Assembly: GCA_014529385.2 (NCBI GenBank) | Contig: CM043954.1 | Coordinates: forward strand, 92,285,747-92,349,746 | DNA: 64,000 nt | Source of the DNA: Adiantum capillus-veneris | Lineage: Eukaryota > Streptophyta > Polypodiopsida > Polypodiales > Pteridaceae | Reading direction: 5' to 3' | Shown here: positions 43,503 through 54,184 of the stretch, in pieces | Position numbering within the stretch: the first letter of the stretch is position 1 | Layout of the letters: each line of letters begins with the position of its first letter | Notes under the pieces: model-generated | Seen by the model: only the letters and a program-made list of their open reading frames with translations | What the model was told of the DNA's origin: nothing | The model's database searches: none | Made by a program: the position numbers and the translations under genes

Positions 43503-44891
43503 ATATTCAATTCCAAGATCATATTTGCACATAACAACTCCATATATCTTTGTTATTGCCGCATATTAAGGTCAGGTTGGGTAAAGATCCACTTTTGACT
43601 TTTATGGTCGGTATGTAGTTCAAATATCTTTCCAAGAAGATAATTGTCACCATACTTTGAGAGCATGCACAACGGCCAATAATTCCAAGTCATGTGTAGG
43701 TTAATTTAACTCATGTATACGTAACTTACGAGACTCATAAGCTACTGGTTTTCCTTATTGAGATAGAACGCCACCGTTTGAGTTCCTCAAAACTAGCTTG
43801 AGCACGTTCATTCCAAGTAAACACTAAATTTAGCCTTCTCAAGCGTATTAGTCAATGGAGATGCAATCTTAGCGTAGGTTTCAATAAATGTACGATATCA
43901 TCCTGTTAAACCAAGAAAGCCACGTACTTATCGTACTGATTTAGGTGTAGGCCAAGCTATAACAGCTTCAATCTTACTTGGATTAGTAGAAACACCATTC
44001 TTAGATACTATAAATCCAAAATATTTCACCTTGTCAGTGAAGAAGGTGCATTTGCTACATTTGGTATAAAGTTGATTTTGACGAAGAAGTTCAAGTACTC
44101 GTGGCACATGTTGTTCATGTTCTTCTCTGTTTCTTGAGTAAACCAGGATGTCATCAAAGAAGACAAGAACAAAATCATCAAGATGCTCTCAAAAGACATC
44201 GGTCATAAGATGATTAAAAGTTGCAAAAGCATAGTAAGTCCAAAAGGCATAAGTAAATTTATAATGTCCAAAATAAGTATTAAATCCTGTCTTTGGTATG
44301 TCCTCCTCCTTGATTCGGATTTGGTAATACCCTGACTTGAGATCAATCTTTGTGAAGATAGAAGCTCCATGTAATCGGTCAAGCAGTTCATCAATCCTTG
44401 GTATTGCATATTTATTCTTAATTGTTACTTGGTTCAATCCACAATAATCAATACAAAGATGTAGAGTACCATCCTTCTTTTGATCAAAGAGAACATGAGT
44501 ACTCCATGGAGAAATGCTGGGTCGAATGAAGCCTTGTTCAAGGAGTTGAGTTAATTGCTCCTTGAGTTCCGTAGATTCAGGTAGTATATTGACATTTTGT
44601 AAGGTCTATGAGTAACTGGTTGAGCTCTTGGAGTAAGCTCTATTGCGTGGTCAATATCATGTTTGGGTGGTAATTGTGAAATTTCTTAAGGAAATACATG
44701 ATCAAATTTTGTTATCCATTCGAGTTCAGGTGAATATATCTTCTTCTCCTTAGGGTTAAGCTTTACTGCGTAAATTCTTTCATTTTTCCTATGACTCTTC
44801 ATAAGTTTGGTAGAGTTCACTAGTCTGAGCTTAGGCTTCCCCCGTTTCCAAGTAACTGTAACTCTAGAGTTTTGATCATTTTCGAAAGTCA
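43503..44891 (-). pseudogene. G2 reverse transcriptase and RNase H
   Basis: Minus strand, right to left: RIYAVKLNPKEKK (44780), [33 protein letters not shown] (44450-44390), [11 protein letters not shown], the catalytic FFDD at 44161-44150 followed by ILVYSRN, ECTFF-like KCTFFTDKVKYFGFIVS, and RGFLGLTG. RNase H follows with [20 protein letters not shown], stopping at T and finishing at 17379-17323. FFDD with this layout is typical of chromoviruses. Stops occur at several places. No protease is found upstream, where gag sequence abuts RT lead-in at about 44892. Confidence 0.9.
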
Positions 44892-45138
44892 ATGAAGCGT
44901 CTCTTCACCTCTAGCCCCTTGAGATCTATTAACTTGAGGTCTTCCTTGAGGTCTTTGATTTCCTCCTCCGCCTGGATGAGGTTGACAGTTAACATTTCCA
45001 TTGTTGTTATTTTTGACAGGCGATCCATTCCAAACAAAAGGTGGATTGCTTGGTCTAAAATTCCCTTGGTTTTGAGGTTGTCTCTGGTTTTGGTTAAAGC
45101 TTTGCTGATTGAAGTTCCTGTGAACTGCTGATGGTATG
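44892..45138 (-). pseudogene. G2 gag C-terminus
   Basis: Asn/Gln/Pro-rich tail (RNFNQQSFNQNQRQPQ; PPFVWNGSPV; HPGGGGNQRPQGR) that continues the gag frame from the right of G3 (49927). Such low-complexity tails follow the zinc knuckle in chromovirus gag proteins. Confidence 0.75.
45134..45138. repeat. TSD of G3, left copy (GTATG)
   Basis: Matches GTCTG at 49927-49931 at four of five bases. The gag frame of G2 resumes across the insert, supporting the boundary. Confidence 0.75.
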
Positions 45139-45598
45139 TGGAATTGGAGATGATCTCTTGAGACAGCTAATTCCAGTGTTAGAAGATTTCAGCTACTAGT
45201 GTGAGAAGATTTCAGACAGTAGACTGGACAAAAATCAGAAACTAGACTGCAATTTGGATACTGGAATAAGAATCAAACTTATGTACTGGAAATAATGTTC
45301 AGATTCAGATTCAGAAGACTGGACGAGAAGTAAGTGTAACTGAAATATATGCCATGATTGGAATTACAGATAAAGATTACAGTGAATATGATTTACAAAG
45401 AGAGAGTACAACCGACAACACTACCAATGATTCTCAAGTACAAGTGTAGCCAAAGTGCTAACCCAAATGATAACAATTGCCAACCCGATTACAATGTAAT
45501 GGGCCCTATTTATACACTTTGATAGTAACTACTAAGTAATTCGATGCCCATCTCCTAAGAGGACGTTCCCACATAGTGAAACTGTCCAGCCGTCTACA
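45139..45598 (-). repeat. G3 3' LTR (460 bp)
   Basis: On the minus strand TGTAGACGGC at the start and CCAATTCCA at the end. Partner of 49445-49926. Confidence 0.93.
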
Positions 45599-45615
45599 TC
45601 CTTCCCTTCTTTCTT
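45599..45615 (-). other. G3 polypurine tract
   Basis: Minus strand AAGAAAGAAGGGAAGGA, directly before the LTR start TGTAGACGG. All purine over 17 bases. Confidence 0.9.
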
Positions 45616-45992
45616 GAATTTTGGCAAGATTCCAAAATTTATGAAAAATTCCCCTGTCTGATTCGGATGTGAGACTGAAAAATCCACCGTCTAGTTCTGA
45701 TGTTGGGAATCGGGCTTGACCACTGACAGAGTGGGCATTCAAAGATTGCAAGAGGTAGTTGAAAAGGCCAAGGGACTACGAGAGGCAGCTGAAAAGGCCA
45801 AGGTAGAGCTCTCATATCCACCTACCCGCTAAGGAAGAAAAGTCACCATTGAATTCTGAGATGGAACTACCCAGTATCCTTCCATTGGACCGTCTTCCAT
45901 TTTCCCTTTGACCTGGAGGGCGCCTGAGAAGTCCCAGTACTAGCATTCTCCTTCTGAGTCAGTTGGTAAATGGCCTCTTGCTCAAGTTGATC

Positions 45993-47413
45993 CTACCTTT
46001 CTGTGGTTATCTCTACTTCATAAGGCGTGAGGGAATGATAGGTTTTGATTTCAGGATCATAGAGTGTACGCCTGCCCTTGGTAATCCTGGTTCTGGCCAG
46101 CTTATGACAATGCGAAGTAGTATGGATCCATCCTTCTAGAAGAGGCTGATTAGTTTTGACTCGAGCTTCGAAAATAATCTCAACCATCTCCCTATACTGT
46201 GGTGTCAGGCCCGCCTTAGCTGCAATATCCTTTTCAGGAAATTTAGAAGATTCAACAGTAAGTTGCAGCACTGATTAGTAATCTTGGTCAGGCCTCTGAT
46301 TTGAATCTTCCACTGGCCCATACACATCCGAATCCTATGCTGTCTCAATTGCCTATTCAGGGTAATAAGCTACAGTGAATGTTGATGATCATCAGTTGAT
46401 CCCTCATCCTGCACTTTCATTTTTCCTTTAATATCCCTACTGAGCTGGGACTGATCAGCTGACTGATTCCTAGTGTGATTGGGCTACTGTTCTTCAGTCT
46501 GCTGATTACCCGACTGGTGCCCTTCCTTCTGTCCTTCCTGCTAACCCTCATACTAGCCTAGCTGGTCTGGCTGGCCTCCTTCAGTTGGCCTTGTGCCACC
46601 AGTACCAGGTCCTAGAGGTGGAGATGGTGGTGGGGCATCATCATCATCATTTGTATGCCCTTCTTCTTGGTCATCCTCCTCCTTATCAGCTCCGTCATCC
46701 TTGTATTCATCTTCCTTGTCTTCTTCTGCTTCATCCGGAGAAGTCTGCTGCTCAATATAATCCAATATGGCTTGATTCATCAAAGCAGTATTATACTCAG
46801 TCACTTTGTCCTCCAAATCACTTTGCATACTTTCCATCAAGGACTTCAAATTCTCTAAATAAAAAACAACATTGCCTACTGGATTCAGAATTTCATCCAA
46901 GATGTTATAAATGTATCTTTCAGTAAGAGAAGCCTTCAGGGCTGTATGGTGAATGAATAGGGAGTTGAATTCCACCCGCTTCATTTTGAGCATTGTTTCA
47001 GCCTCTTCTGCAGCTCTCAGTGCTTCATTCCTTTGATTCTTGATGATCATTATCTCAGATTTAGCCTTAGCTAGCTTCTTGTTTAATAACTCATTAACCC
47101 TTTCTGAATGAGCTTCCAGTACCCTGTGTTGTATGTTCTGCTCTTCCCGTGATTTCTGGAGCTTTTGAATCTATTCTTCAGCCTCCTTCAAGTCAACTTT
47201 AAGCTTTTTCACTTCATCTTCTGACCCAGCAACCTCCACCAGTTGTCCCATACAACTGACAATAGTATTCCAAGAAGACTGTATGAGAATTGAACATCTG
47301 GCCTCCGCCTCAGCTTTCCTGTGCTGTCTGATAAAGTTGGCCACTTCAGGCAAGGTTTTTCTGATATCCTCCAGCTCTACAATCAACTTCTGAATTCTAT
47401 AACAAATTTTCAC
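45993..47413 (-). pseudogene. G3 coiled-coil/acidic ORF
   Basis: Minus-strand frames 47413-47171 and 47050-46553 with helical, Leu/Glu/Lys-rich sequence (ELEDIRKTLPEVANFIRQHR; NEALRAAEEAETMLKMKRVE), then a very acidic run (DEAEEDKEDEYKDDGADKEE) and PPPSPPLGPGTGG, and a further open piece at 46271-45993 (TPQYREMVEIIFEARVKTNQ). Several stops. No enzyme motif. Coiled coil plus proline run resembles the general plan of T's env-position ORF (40041-42213), but I cannot show homology. Confidence 0.6.
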
Positions 47414-47746
47414 ATGAATTTCTTCTCTTTCTTGGTCAGACTGATTGTCAGAGCTTGAAGAACTAGTATCTTCACACTACCATTCCTCTTTTGTAGTGCT
47501 TCCACCTCTCAGTTCATCAGTTAGTCCATGTACCGCAGCCAACATGGTCTCTGGTATGGCCGGTACTGACTGATCTTTATCTGTCGATTGGGCTGGTATC
47601 CTTTGAATGACTCTAGCTTCAGAACTTTCTGGCTGCTCTGGCAGCTTCTTGGCTAAATCCTCCGTGATTTTAGCCGCTAGTTCCCTCTACTCTTGCTACT
47701 CATCTACCACCTTCTCTTTACCTTTGGCCTTCCAAATTTCTCTTTG

Positions 47747-49369
47747 TTAAGCCCACTTGCTACTAGTAGGATTGACTGGTGCTTTTGAAGTATCTGGAAT
47801 TTCTTCAATGACTACACCCTTGCTCCTAGTGACTACCCGTACTGGGACTGGCTCTGGTGCCTTAGCCTCAGTCGTAGTAGTTGCAGGTGCATTTGGGCAT
47901 TGGGTTGCAAAATGGTCATACTTCCCACAAGTGTAGCAATTCAGGCTCCTATTGTGGAAGTTTCCACATCCTCTGCCTCGGCCCATACGTGTTTGGAATC
48001 GGCCACGTCTCTGACCAGTACCACTAGTACATGGTCTCTCCTCTTGAGCTACTTTGACTGGTTCTACCTTCACTAATTCAGTGTAGGCAACCACTGACAG
48101 ATCTTTGCCTTTCTTAAAGTGGTGAATCCTGATGCCACAATTGTTCCATAGATGACCAAAAGCCTTACAGTAGGTACATTGTGGAAATTCATTGGAGATA
48201 TGGTCCTTGGATTTGCATTTCGAACACCAAGTCTCCATCTTCCGAACTGGCTGTCTTGCGTGGCTAATTTCGGCAATCTGTCTAGCCATTTCTTCAATTT
48301 TCTTGGTGGTCCAAGATCCCTTCTTTGACTTCTCCTTGGCTCGTTCATTAGAGTTGCTCTCGGAGCTACTGGACACCTCACTGGAATTAGAACTTTCAGT
48401 AGCAGAGCTACTGCTACTGGTCCTTCGCTTCTTATGGCTCTTTTCCTTCTTGGCCTGCTGTTCCAGCTTCAATGCCCTTTGGACCAGATCATTGAATTTC
48501 TTGGTAGGGGCTGGTACCTCTTGCTCCCTAAGCTTTTTGCTTCTGAAACCATTTAGAAACCATGCCCTCAACCTCTTCTCAGATGGCAGTTCCTGTAATT
48601 TCTTGGTTAGCTCCTTGATCTTTTCCACATAGCTTCAGACTGATAGATTTCTCTGTTTGATCTTATCTAGTTCACAAAGGATATCTTCATCCCCTCTGTT
48701 GTCAGAATATTCCAACTTGAAGGCTTTAAGCAATTTGTTGTATGATCTGAGCTGGCAGACAGGGTAGTGGTAATACCATTTCCTCGCTGCCTCCTTCAAG
48801 GTTTGTGGAAAATATTCCCCCCAATCATCTTCATCGATATTTTTTAGTTCAGCATACTGCTCGAAAGCATGTATGTGAACGTCTAGATCATCCTTCTTAC
48901 CTCCCTTGAATATTGCAAAAGAAATTTTCAGGGAATCTGTGTAATCATTTCGATTACTACTGATCCTGCCACTTCTCTTCTTGGATTCAGAATGGCGCTT
49001 GGAAGTCTTCTTGCAATTGTCAGTGTTAGCATCCCAATCAATCTGTGTCTCTGTCTAATTGTCGGTGTCTTCTTTGGTTTGTCTGCTAGAAGTATGGTGA
49101 CTTCCTTTACTTCCTTTGGTATCCTCATCCCCCTGCCGGGACTGAGAACTCTTGGAGCTCTTGGCTTTCCGTGCTTCTCGTTCTGCCCGTCGGCATCGAG
49201 AATGACTGGAGTGTTGTGAGTCCTACGCCTCATCAGCCTGACTATGATCCTCCTGAGCTTCAGTGTCAGTCATCTTCTCTTGCTTGGGGTCAGACTCTCT
49301 TCCTGAATCCTCAGGAATGGGATCAAAACGAATGGTGGATTTTCGACCACGACTAGATTTAGGTGCCAT
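47747..49369 (-). pseudogene. G3 gag polyprotein
   Basis: ATG at 49369: MAPKSSRGRKSTIRFDPIPE. One TAG near 49228, further frame breaks at 49200-48640, then capsid-like GGKKDDLDVHIHAFEQYAEL and KWYYHYPV (about 48900-48760), a TGA near 48640, and the open frame 48628-47747. That frame has a Lys/Ser-rich region, WCSKCKSKDHISNEFPQCTYC and a canonical zinc knuckle CYTCGKYDHFATQC (C-x2-C-x4-H-x4-C, about 47930). RFQTRMGRGRGCGN is RG-rich, as in nucleic-acid-binding gag tails. Confidence 0.85.
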
Positions 49370-49429
49370 TGCTGAAAACTTCCAACTAGGAGAAGAGTCT
49401 TTCAGTCAACGAGCTTCAGCTTGAGCCAC

Positions 49430-49442
49430 CGTGATCGCCAAA
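49430..49442 (-). other. G3 primer-binding site
   Basis: Minus strand TGGCGATCACGGT, three bases after the LTR end. It begins TGG, complementary to a tRNA CCA end. I cannot name the tRNA. Confidence 0.6.
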
Positions 49443-49444
49443 AT

Positions 49445-49926
49445 GGAATTGGAGCTGATCTCTTGAGACAACTAATTCCAGTGTTAGAAGATTTCAGCTA
49501 CTACTAGTGTGAGAAGATTTTAGAGAGTAGTCTGGACAGAAATCAGAAACTAGACTGGAATTTGGATACTGGAATAAGAATCAGACTTATGTACTGGAAA
49601 TAATGTTCAGATTCAGATTCAGAAGACTGGATGAGAAGTAAGTGTAATTGGAATATATGCCATGATTGGGATTACAGATAAAGATTACAGCGAATATGAT
49701 TTACAAAGAGAGAGTACAGCCGACAACACTGCCAATGATTCTCAAGTACAAGTGTATCCAAAGTGCTAACCCAAATGATAACAATTGCCAACCCGATTAC
49801 AATGTAATGGGCCCTATTTATACACTTTGGGTTTACTGTAGTAATTACCATAGTAACTACTAAGTAATTAGCTGCCCATCTCCCAAGAGGAAGTTCCCAC
49901 ATAGTGAAACTATCTAGCCGTCTACA
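49445..49926 (-). repeat. G3 5' LTR (482 bp)
   Basis: Partner of 45139-45598. It contains about 20 extra bases (GGGTTTACTGTAGTAATTAC region, 49828-49850). Confidence 0.93.
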
Positions 49927-50796
49927 GTCTGGGTCTAAAATTCCGAAGTTCCAATTTGGATTGAAGTTTCTAAATTCATAATTGTCCACCAATCTTGTGA
50001 ATCTTGAATTGTTAAATGGACAATCCCTGGATTGATGACTAGGATCAAGGCAAGTGTAGCACAAATGATCCTATCTGGCTTTCATACATAATAAGTTCTC
50101 TCTTCTTTGTTGTGGGTTTTCAGATCTCTCTTCCTCCTCGGGATGAGGCCTTTTGATTTCACGAATAGGAACAGGTTCTGGTTTCCTCTTTCTGGTAGTA
50201 GATAACTCTATTTCAATGGGTTTTCTTGCATCAAGGACATCCGCAAAATTGGTAAGACGAAGACTCTGTAGTCTAGTCTTCATAGGATTATGTAAACCTG
50301 ACACGAATTGAGCTCCTTTAACCTCTTGAGTCATCTCTGCTGGAGCATACTTGACAAGTGTTAAGAAATGTTGATAGTATGATTCGAGATCTCTGGTTCC
50401 TTGAGTACAATCAAGAAACTCATTCAACGGTTTGAATGATAGACTTTGTTCTGATAGTTCTTCTTGAGTTGGGTTTTAAGGTAATCCCAAGTTACAACAT
50501 TAGATCAACATTGTTTTTTATGCAATGGTCTCTCCACCAATGCTTGGTTGTTTTCTCTAGTTTGAACTTAGCGATGATAGCTTTGCTTACTCTGATAAAT
50601 GAGCCAAATCAAAGTAGTCATCCATGCGCTCAATCCAATCTTCAAGAACTTTGCCTACATCTTTTCCTTCCCCGCTAAAATTTCCAGGTTGAGACTTGCG
50701 AAGCATAGCATCGATGTCTCTATCGATGATGGTGTGTTGAGGAACAATAGGTGCATTTGCATTAGCAGCAGCATCCGCATTTCCTCTAGGAGGCAT
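49927..50796 (-). pseudogene. G2 gag, main part
   Basis: ATG at 50796: MPPRGNADAAANANAPIVP. FSGEGKDVGKVLEDWIERMDDYFDL is the start of the retrotransposon gag domain. A broken stretch follows at 50590-50430, then NEFLDCTQGTRDLESYYQHF and EVKGAQFVSGLHNPMKTRLQ. A zinc knuckle CYTCLDPSHQSRDC (C-x2-C-x4-H-x4-C) lies just before G3. The capsid/nucleocapsid protein of a chromovirus, with frameshifts in the middle. Confidence 0.88.
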
Positions 50797-51600
50797 GGTA
50801 ACTTACTACACCATATCAACCAAGGTTACACTTAGTAAAATATTCTAATCCACTCGAAGTCCTTAAATCAAATAGAACAGACATTTGAAGATAAGATGAG
50901 AGAGAAATACGAGAAAGAATAACAAATAAATTAATCCAATTTCTACATCACAAAACTATGGGCTTTTGAAAACTCTACAAAGTGTCTCGAAAGTTTCTAA
51001 TAAATCCTAATGGCTCTGACATAATGCACTCGGTAATATCCATTCTGATATCCTTTCACCAATGGAGCATAGTTGTCCCATTCCTTGAGTATATACAAAT
51101 GGGTGATTCCAATAATCCTTTGTGATCTTTGGTTGGAACATCTCTTCATTGGAGTTTGAGTCATACCATTCTTGAGTAAGGGATTTGTTTGTTAGAGGTA
51201 CCCCCATTTTGGTGTGGACAATCGCCTTCTTGTACCCAAAGTAATCATCAAAGTAGGCAAATTCTTTTGGAAACACATCCGTTGTGTTCCATCCAACTGA
51301 GTTGTGTATATTTGCACAATCTGTAAGGCACTGAGGTCTGTTGTAGACATTGTATGAAATTTTTACATTACGAGGATTGTAGAGTTGTGACTTCAAAACA
51401 AATCAAAGAACAACTTACAAGGTACCAAGCTAAAGGAATGTTGGTCGTTGTTTTTGCATTGCTGGCCCCATACACTTAACATAACAATGTCAAAGCATCC
51501 TGTAGCCATTACTAAAGGAAGTATGTTTTTGGCCATCCATGTTTCTTTTGTCGGTCTTAGGGTAAGTTCATAAGCATTTATGTACAATATTTGATTAGTG

Positions 51601-51750
51601 ACTTGGATTGTATCCACTTGATACTCCCAACATGTGAGGGTTTATGCTCAGGTGGTCTAAACTCAGGGTTGCATCCACTTGGATTGTATCCACTTGATAC
51701 TCCCAACATGTGAGGGTTTATGCTCAGGTGGTCTAAACTCAGGGTTGCAT
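51601..51750. repeat. 76-bp tandem duplication in ORF1
   Basis: Two copies, 51601-51676 and 51677-51750, nearly identical. 76 is not a multiple of three, so the duplication shifts the ORF1 frame. Confidence 0.92.
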
Positions 51751-52915
51751 GTAGCATAATGATACCAAGATCGAAAGGTATTAGGTACAATGAAATTCGT
51801 AGACATCAACCTTTTCTTCTTTTCCCCGTTATGCGTGGTAGTGACAAGCCTTTGCACTTCCACTCCAATTTGGAAATGCTCTTCCACCATAAGGTGGGAG
51901 AGTATATCGGCCCATGTCCCTTGAGGTAAGATTTCAGTCATCTACACACACACCCCATCACTCAAGTTAGTTAGAATGATAAAACTAAGATTCAAACTCA
52001 AATATTATATCCTCAAAACAATGTGCTATATCAAAATCAAATTTTTATAACCGCAGAAGACCAAAAAGGTACATAGTGTTTCTAGGGAGATACATAAATA
52101 CAAAAGGGTCCTTTGAACCAATTCTTGGTTCCTACAACCGAGGTCCTACCCCAATATTTATTCATATCTCAAGTATCAAAGTTTAGCACTTCAACTTGTG
52201 CATTGAAATTCACCTCTTCCTTTTCGTACCATTCCTCTCCTTGTGATATATCCGTGGGTGGTAATCCATTAAAGCAGTTTACGTGAGTATGTCATTCATT
52301 TACATCACCTCTATAGAAATATCTTCTCGAGTTCACTGCCATTGGTTGTGCTTGGCAAAGTCACTAATGCACCTTGGATTTTTGTAGTCATCAAAGGTAA
52401 CAGTAACATTGTGAGGGTTGTATCTGAGAATAGGTCTATAGACTCTATTGAACCAATCCTGGGGTACATAATAGAATCGGTTGCCGCCATTTGACTTCTT
52501 CCATACTCTGATTATGACCTTCTCACAAAAGGCGTATCTTTGGTTTAGCATAAGGGCCTTCTTACTAAGTATGAGTTCACGACTGGGTATGTCCAAAAGA
52601 GAACATAGGTTAAGGTAAGGAACATATCCTTGCACTTTAACGTCACCTTCTTGGATATTTTCCTTTACCCAAAGCTATGGATTGGTCATAAAACTATCAG
52701 GCACTTACGTTCAATGTTCAGGCTGAGCTTCAGCATATAACTCCCATGCTACGTAAGTGTTGGTACAAGGTAGTCTCTAGTCCCCATTGAAACTTGAACC
52801 ACTTCAATTCCTCAATGGAGAATGAATCCAACCGCATAATTAAAAAAGACTCTTTGTGCAAAGTCACTCGGGAGTTCATCTAGACAATTAAGAAGATCCA
52901 TCTAAAAACAAGACA

Positions 52916-52916
<1 letters not shown>

Positions 52917-52976
<60 letters not shown>
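52917..52976. repeat. (GA)n microsatellite in ORF1
   Basis: About 29 GA units interrupting ORF1 between its N-terminal and central parts. Confidence 0.95.
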
Positions 52977-52978
<2 letters not shown>

Positions 52979-53078
52979 TAGTACACATGTGAACCAAAAC
53001 TGAGTCTACGCTTCTTTTATTCATCAAAATTTAATCTTTATAATTTCATTACAATATTATGGGTGTCTTGGAGCTAAT

Positions 53079-53186
53079 TCTCTAAATATTCTTTTAACTC
53101 TCATAACAGGGTATTCTCTAAATATTCTTTTAACTCTCATAACAGGGTATTCTCTAAATATTCTTTTAACTCTCATAATAGGGTAT
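53079..53186 (-). repeat. 36-bp in-frame triplicate in ORF1
   Basis: Three 36-bp units starting at 53079, 53115 and 53151. The minus-strand frame is open through all three and encodes a 12-residue repeat, the first translated unit with Ile for Val. Confidence 0.92.
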
Positions 53187-53861
53187 TCTCTCAGACCTCC
53201 CATGCGACAACGTGGTCTGTAGTTATCCTCTAGCTTCTCCTTTCCTATGAGAGCTGCAAAGCTTCAAACTTCTTAGCGACTTCGGCAATCCTTAACATTT
53301 GGGAATGCATTGCTAAGTAGTGGAGCATGTCTTCTAGGACTAGAGTTGAAGTAGTTTGAGGTTGGCAAACCAATCTCTTGGACTGTCGTCAATATAGATG
53401 AAGAATTGACAGAAGGGTTCTTGGTGACACGTAAGGTAAGTACGGTCAACAGTCTTCCAACAAGTTGTGCTTCCTGGAATGCCGAAGATTTTGGTCCCGA
53501 TTTAAGTAAAAGAGTTCCCGTTCATCCCTGGACAACAGTGTCGCCATATTGTTGAACACTATGGCCAAAACCTCATTCCCCTGGATAAAGCATTTAGACA
53601 TCACTTTGGGAGCCATTGTTACTATAAAACAAACATTCAAACAAATTACAACTCCGTTGTTTGAACACTTCAACCACTTCACCACAACTCGAACCAAACA
53701 CTTCCACCCAAGAAGACAAGTCAAACAAGTACCATCAACCAATGTTACTTATAGATGCATCATGAATACAATATCTTTTCTCAAACAGCATGCATGAATG
53801 CGTGCATGCTGCATAGCTAACCCGACTAGTATCAGGATTTAGGCTATCCCCGTAACCTTAA

Positions 53862-53879
53862 GCGTTGGATCTGATACTA
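53862..53879 (-). other. G2 primer-binding site, initiator tRNA-Met type
   Basis: Minus strand TAGTATCAGATC, two bases after the LTR end, compared with TGGTATCAGAGC, the usual plant LTR retrotransposon PBS. Ten of twelve match. Confidence 0.75.
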
Positions 53880-53881
53880 GG

Positions 53882-54153
53882 TGAGAGATACCCCTCCCCG
53901 AGGGTCTATGCATAAAATATACAATTTATATTTTTATATAATTTTCAATATACATCAGATTTGCAGAAGCATTTGCATAGGGGAGGAGTTCTTAGAGCCC
54001 AACGAAGCATGGAGTCTAGGCCATGAGCCAGACTACATCCAGAGGTACCTATCGACTAGTGCTACCATTGAATGGGTGTTTCGAATGAAAGCGTACTCAA
54101 GAAAAAATACAACATTGTAGAGGGTGAATATATGTATAGACCGCGTTGCGGGA

Positions 54154-54184
<31 letters not shown>

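Larger units (their letters stand above)
45139..49926 (-). mobile_element. G3: non-autonomous gag-only LTR retrotransposon
   Basis: 4,788 bp with LTRs 45139-45598 and 49445-49926 (about 5% different plus a 20-bp indel), PBS-like TGGCGATCACGG three bases inside the right LTR, and a strong PPT at the left. It encodes a gag with zinc knuckle and a long coiled-coil protein but no protease, RT, RNase H or integrase. This matches the class of terminal-repeat elements with GAG only. It inserted in G2 gag and must have used enzymes from another element. Confidence 0.88.
51007..53616 (-). pseudogene. G2 ORF1 of unknown function upstream of gag
   Basis: It starts at ATG 53616 (MAPKVMSKCFIQGNEVLAIV), 237 nt from the PBS, and ends at TAA near 51007, 210 nt before gag. 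Broken into about six frames. Notable parts: YPVMRVKRIFRE three times in tandem (53186-53079); WKKSNGGNRFYYVPQDWFNR and YNPHNVTVTFDDYKNPRCIS (52500-52350); YNPRNVKISYNVYNRPQCLT (51380-51310). The last two are related, suggesting an internal domain repeat of about 1 kb period. There is no motif I recognise. An ORF before gag is known in Ogre/Tat elements but not, to my knowledge, usual in chromoviruses. Confidence 0.6.

Noticed and set aside
46585-46926. Plus-strand frame of 113 codons with His and Leu runs
   Set aside because: Antisense shadow of the acidic and proline-rich part of the G3 coiled-coil ORF.
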